This document shows positions 62,655-64,000 of a stretch of DNA of 64,000 bases, piece by piece (position 1 is the first letter of the stretch; each line of letters begins with the position of its first letter). The notes beneath the pieces are model-generated. The model made no database searches, was not told where the DNA came from, and saw only the letters and a program-made list of their open reading frames with translations. Origin of the DNA: Paragordius varius (taxonomy: Eukaryota > Nematomorpha); contig OZ176053.1 in the NCBI GenBank assembly GCA_964247055.1, positions 124,001 through 188,000 on the forward strand, read 5' to 3'. The position numbers and the translations under genes are program-made.

Positions 62655-63130
62655 ACCACGTGCCAACTCAAGCAGCTTTGATGTTGTAAACGAATTTACC
62701 TATCTTGGAGACAAAATAACATCAGACTCCTCAAACAATAGCGCAATTAAGGCCAGAATTAATCGTACCTGGGGGAAACTATCATCAGCTAATATGCATG
62801 CTAAAAGAAAAAGCTTAATTTATAAAATAAGTATAAGACCAGTTTTGACATATGCCACAGAAAGCATGTCATTAACATAAACACAAGAGAAGCGTTTCAT
62901 CAGTGCTGAAAATCACATACTAACCGCAATCACATACAAATGGAGTCTATAGAAAAATTTATCCTATTCAAAAGGGATGAGATACTACTGTCACCTTGAA
63001 TTTATCAATCCTGATAATTTGATCAGAACCTCATTCGACATCATCCCACATTGAAACAACTCGGTTGTCTCGTTCTTGGGCTAAAAAGATTGATCTGAAT
63101 TTGCAAAAACTCAAACTTCTAAAAACAGAT
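62655..63130 (+). mobile_element. LINE ORF2 fragment (after reverse transcriptase core)
   Basis: The frame encodes VNEFTYLGDKITSDSSNNSA, then INRTWGKLSS, then RKSLIYKISIRPVLTYATES and TQEKRFISAENHILTAIT. These match the FxYLGxxIxxDG, IxxRI, SIRPVLLYGxExW and EKRLxAFE order seen C-terminal to the reverse transcriptase in RTE/jockey/CR1-like LINEs. Stops break it, including one right after the MSLT motif. It is a truncated relic on the plus strand. Confidence 0.75.
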
Positions 63131-63269
63131 TGCCTTGATCGTAAAAAGACAGATAGTTTACTGTGCCATCAATACTTATTGTTAAACAACAACACAACTT
63201 AAAAAATACTAGTATAAAACGATTTGAAGATGTTCAAACGTGGTAAAAAATGTTATGAATTAAAAATAC

Positions 63270-63411
63270 TTTAGGGTGTAATCCTTTAAATTCTTGTTGT
63301 TCCATAGTCACACTGTGACAACCCGGCTGTTGAACCAAAAACTCTTTAACTTCCCATGCCTTGGAGCCATCGTTTAACATAAATATTGCACGATTATTTT
63401 CAATCATGTAT
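63270..63411 (-). CDS. Candidate exon of an unrecognised minus-strand gene
   Basis: Between an acceptor GTCTTTACAG and a donor CCTAAA|GTATTT, 142 bases are open and encode 47 residues of ordinary protein composition. They include MIENNRAIFMLNDGSKAWEV and KEFLVQQPGCHSVTMEQQEF. The start phase is 1 and the end phase 0. Codon use is unlike the surrounding AT-rich noise. I do not recognise the family. The rest of the gene would lie upstream (beyond about 63690) and downstream (toward 62460), perhaps with the LINE relic inside an intron. Confidence 0.45.
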
Positions 63412-63689
63412 CTGTAAAGACAAAATTATACAAAAATTAAATATACAATTATGTATGAAAATTTTTGATAAATGTACGTTTTTAATTGATTTTAGTGTTG
63501 TTTTTATCGTTTTACGAAAAATCTATTTAACATTGCATATTGTAATTTTTATCTTTTGTAATAACGATATCACAAATTAATATTTAATAAATTTATTAAC
63601 TCAAAGTTTAAACACAAATAACCAAAACAAAATTTAAAAGATACATATATTTATTGATGTTTGATATTATAATAAAATTAAATAAATTT

Positions 63690-64000
63690 ATAAATTGTTT
63701 TCATTTTCTAGGGGTTTTCTTTGCAGACATTCTGACAAAAATGTGTGAAGAAAAATTATAATATTTTTTTTGATTTTTTGCCTTTTATCTTCGCAAAGTC
63801 TAGCAATTTTGTTATGCTGTGCTCTAGACTGGTACTACACCGGGTTTTTTCTCATAGTGATATTTTATCTCGTGGAAAAAAACACTAAATAGGGTTGAGT
63901 TGCGGTGAATAAGGAGATAAATCAACAATGTTGCTCCTTAGTTTACCTACTATCGCGGCATAGTGAATGGGAACATTGTCGCAAACTATGAATGAACCTT
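63690..64000 (-). mobile_element. Decayed DDE transposase C-terminal end (IS630/Tc1 type) at window edge
   Basis: On the minus strand from the window end, one frame reads FIVCDNVPIHYAA, then LRSNIVDLSPYSPQLNPI, immediately followed by a stop where the catalytic Glu of NPIE is expected. Broken frames resembling the family C-terminus follow. It continues beyond the window. The catalytic Glu is lost, so it is inactive. Confidence 0.65.

Larger units (their letters stand above)
61786..64000. other. Right-hand region: TE debris and two exon candidates
   Basis: Holds the LINE fragment, two minus-strand exon candidates and the edge transposase relic, each listed separately. Stretches 61790-62190, 62460-62650, 63130-63270 and 63415-63690 show nothing I can name. 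Confidence 0.5.

Overview
This is animal nuclear DNA. It is very AT-rich, the genes are broken by many introns, and the products are metazoan: a Gemin2-like SMN-complex protein, a BRWD/PHIP-like WD40-bromodomain protein, a membrane-type collagen ending in a sponge/cnidarian-style 'short-chain collagen C4' domain, and a membrane M1 aminopeptidase. The C4 domain and the Hydra-like load of small DNA transposons suggest a non-bilaterian (sponge or cnidarian) or a similarly derived, AT-rich invertebrate. The species cannot be fixed from this window. I rebuilt exons by hand. In the Gemin2, TPR, collagen and aminopeptidase models every exon-exon phase agrees and the coding total divides by three.

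Layout. 1-4.75 kb: mostly non-coding, with one PH-domain-like exon candidate and a degenerate TTACTTG-rich repeat field. 4.75-6.15 kb (minus): GEMIN2-like gene, 7 exons, 237 aa. It is head-to-head, 89 bp apart, with a 15-exon plus-strand gene (6.24-14.99 kb, 1177 aa) that starts with TPR-like helices and that I do not recognise. 15-17.2 kb: LINE debris and a MITE. 17.2-24.3 kb (plus): 12-exon type II transmembrane collagen, 970 aa. 24.7-39.1 kb (minus): BRWD/PHIP-like gene, about 23 exons, convergent with the collagen gene. 39.1-47.6 kb: gene-free, with a decayed mariner and several MITEs. 47.6-61.8 kb (plus): 28-exon M1 aminopeptidase, 1550 aa. 61.8-64 kb: LINE fragment, two minus-strand exon candidates, and a decayed DDE transposase at the window edge.

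The genes show no common pathway; this looks like ordinary gene-by-gene eukaryotic arrangement. The distinctive signal is the repeat landscape: at least five families of short inverted-repeat elements, mostly inside introns. The most unusual (family A, 10 full or partial copies) carries a 20-21 bp minisatellite inside its terminal inverted repeats. One copy has expanded this to about 18-20 units on one arm only. Some introns use AAG rather than YAG acceptors, and two introns are only 63 and 69 bp.
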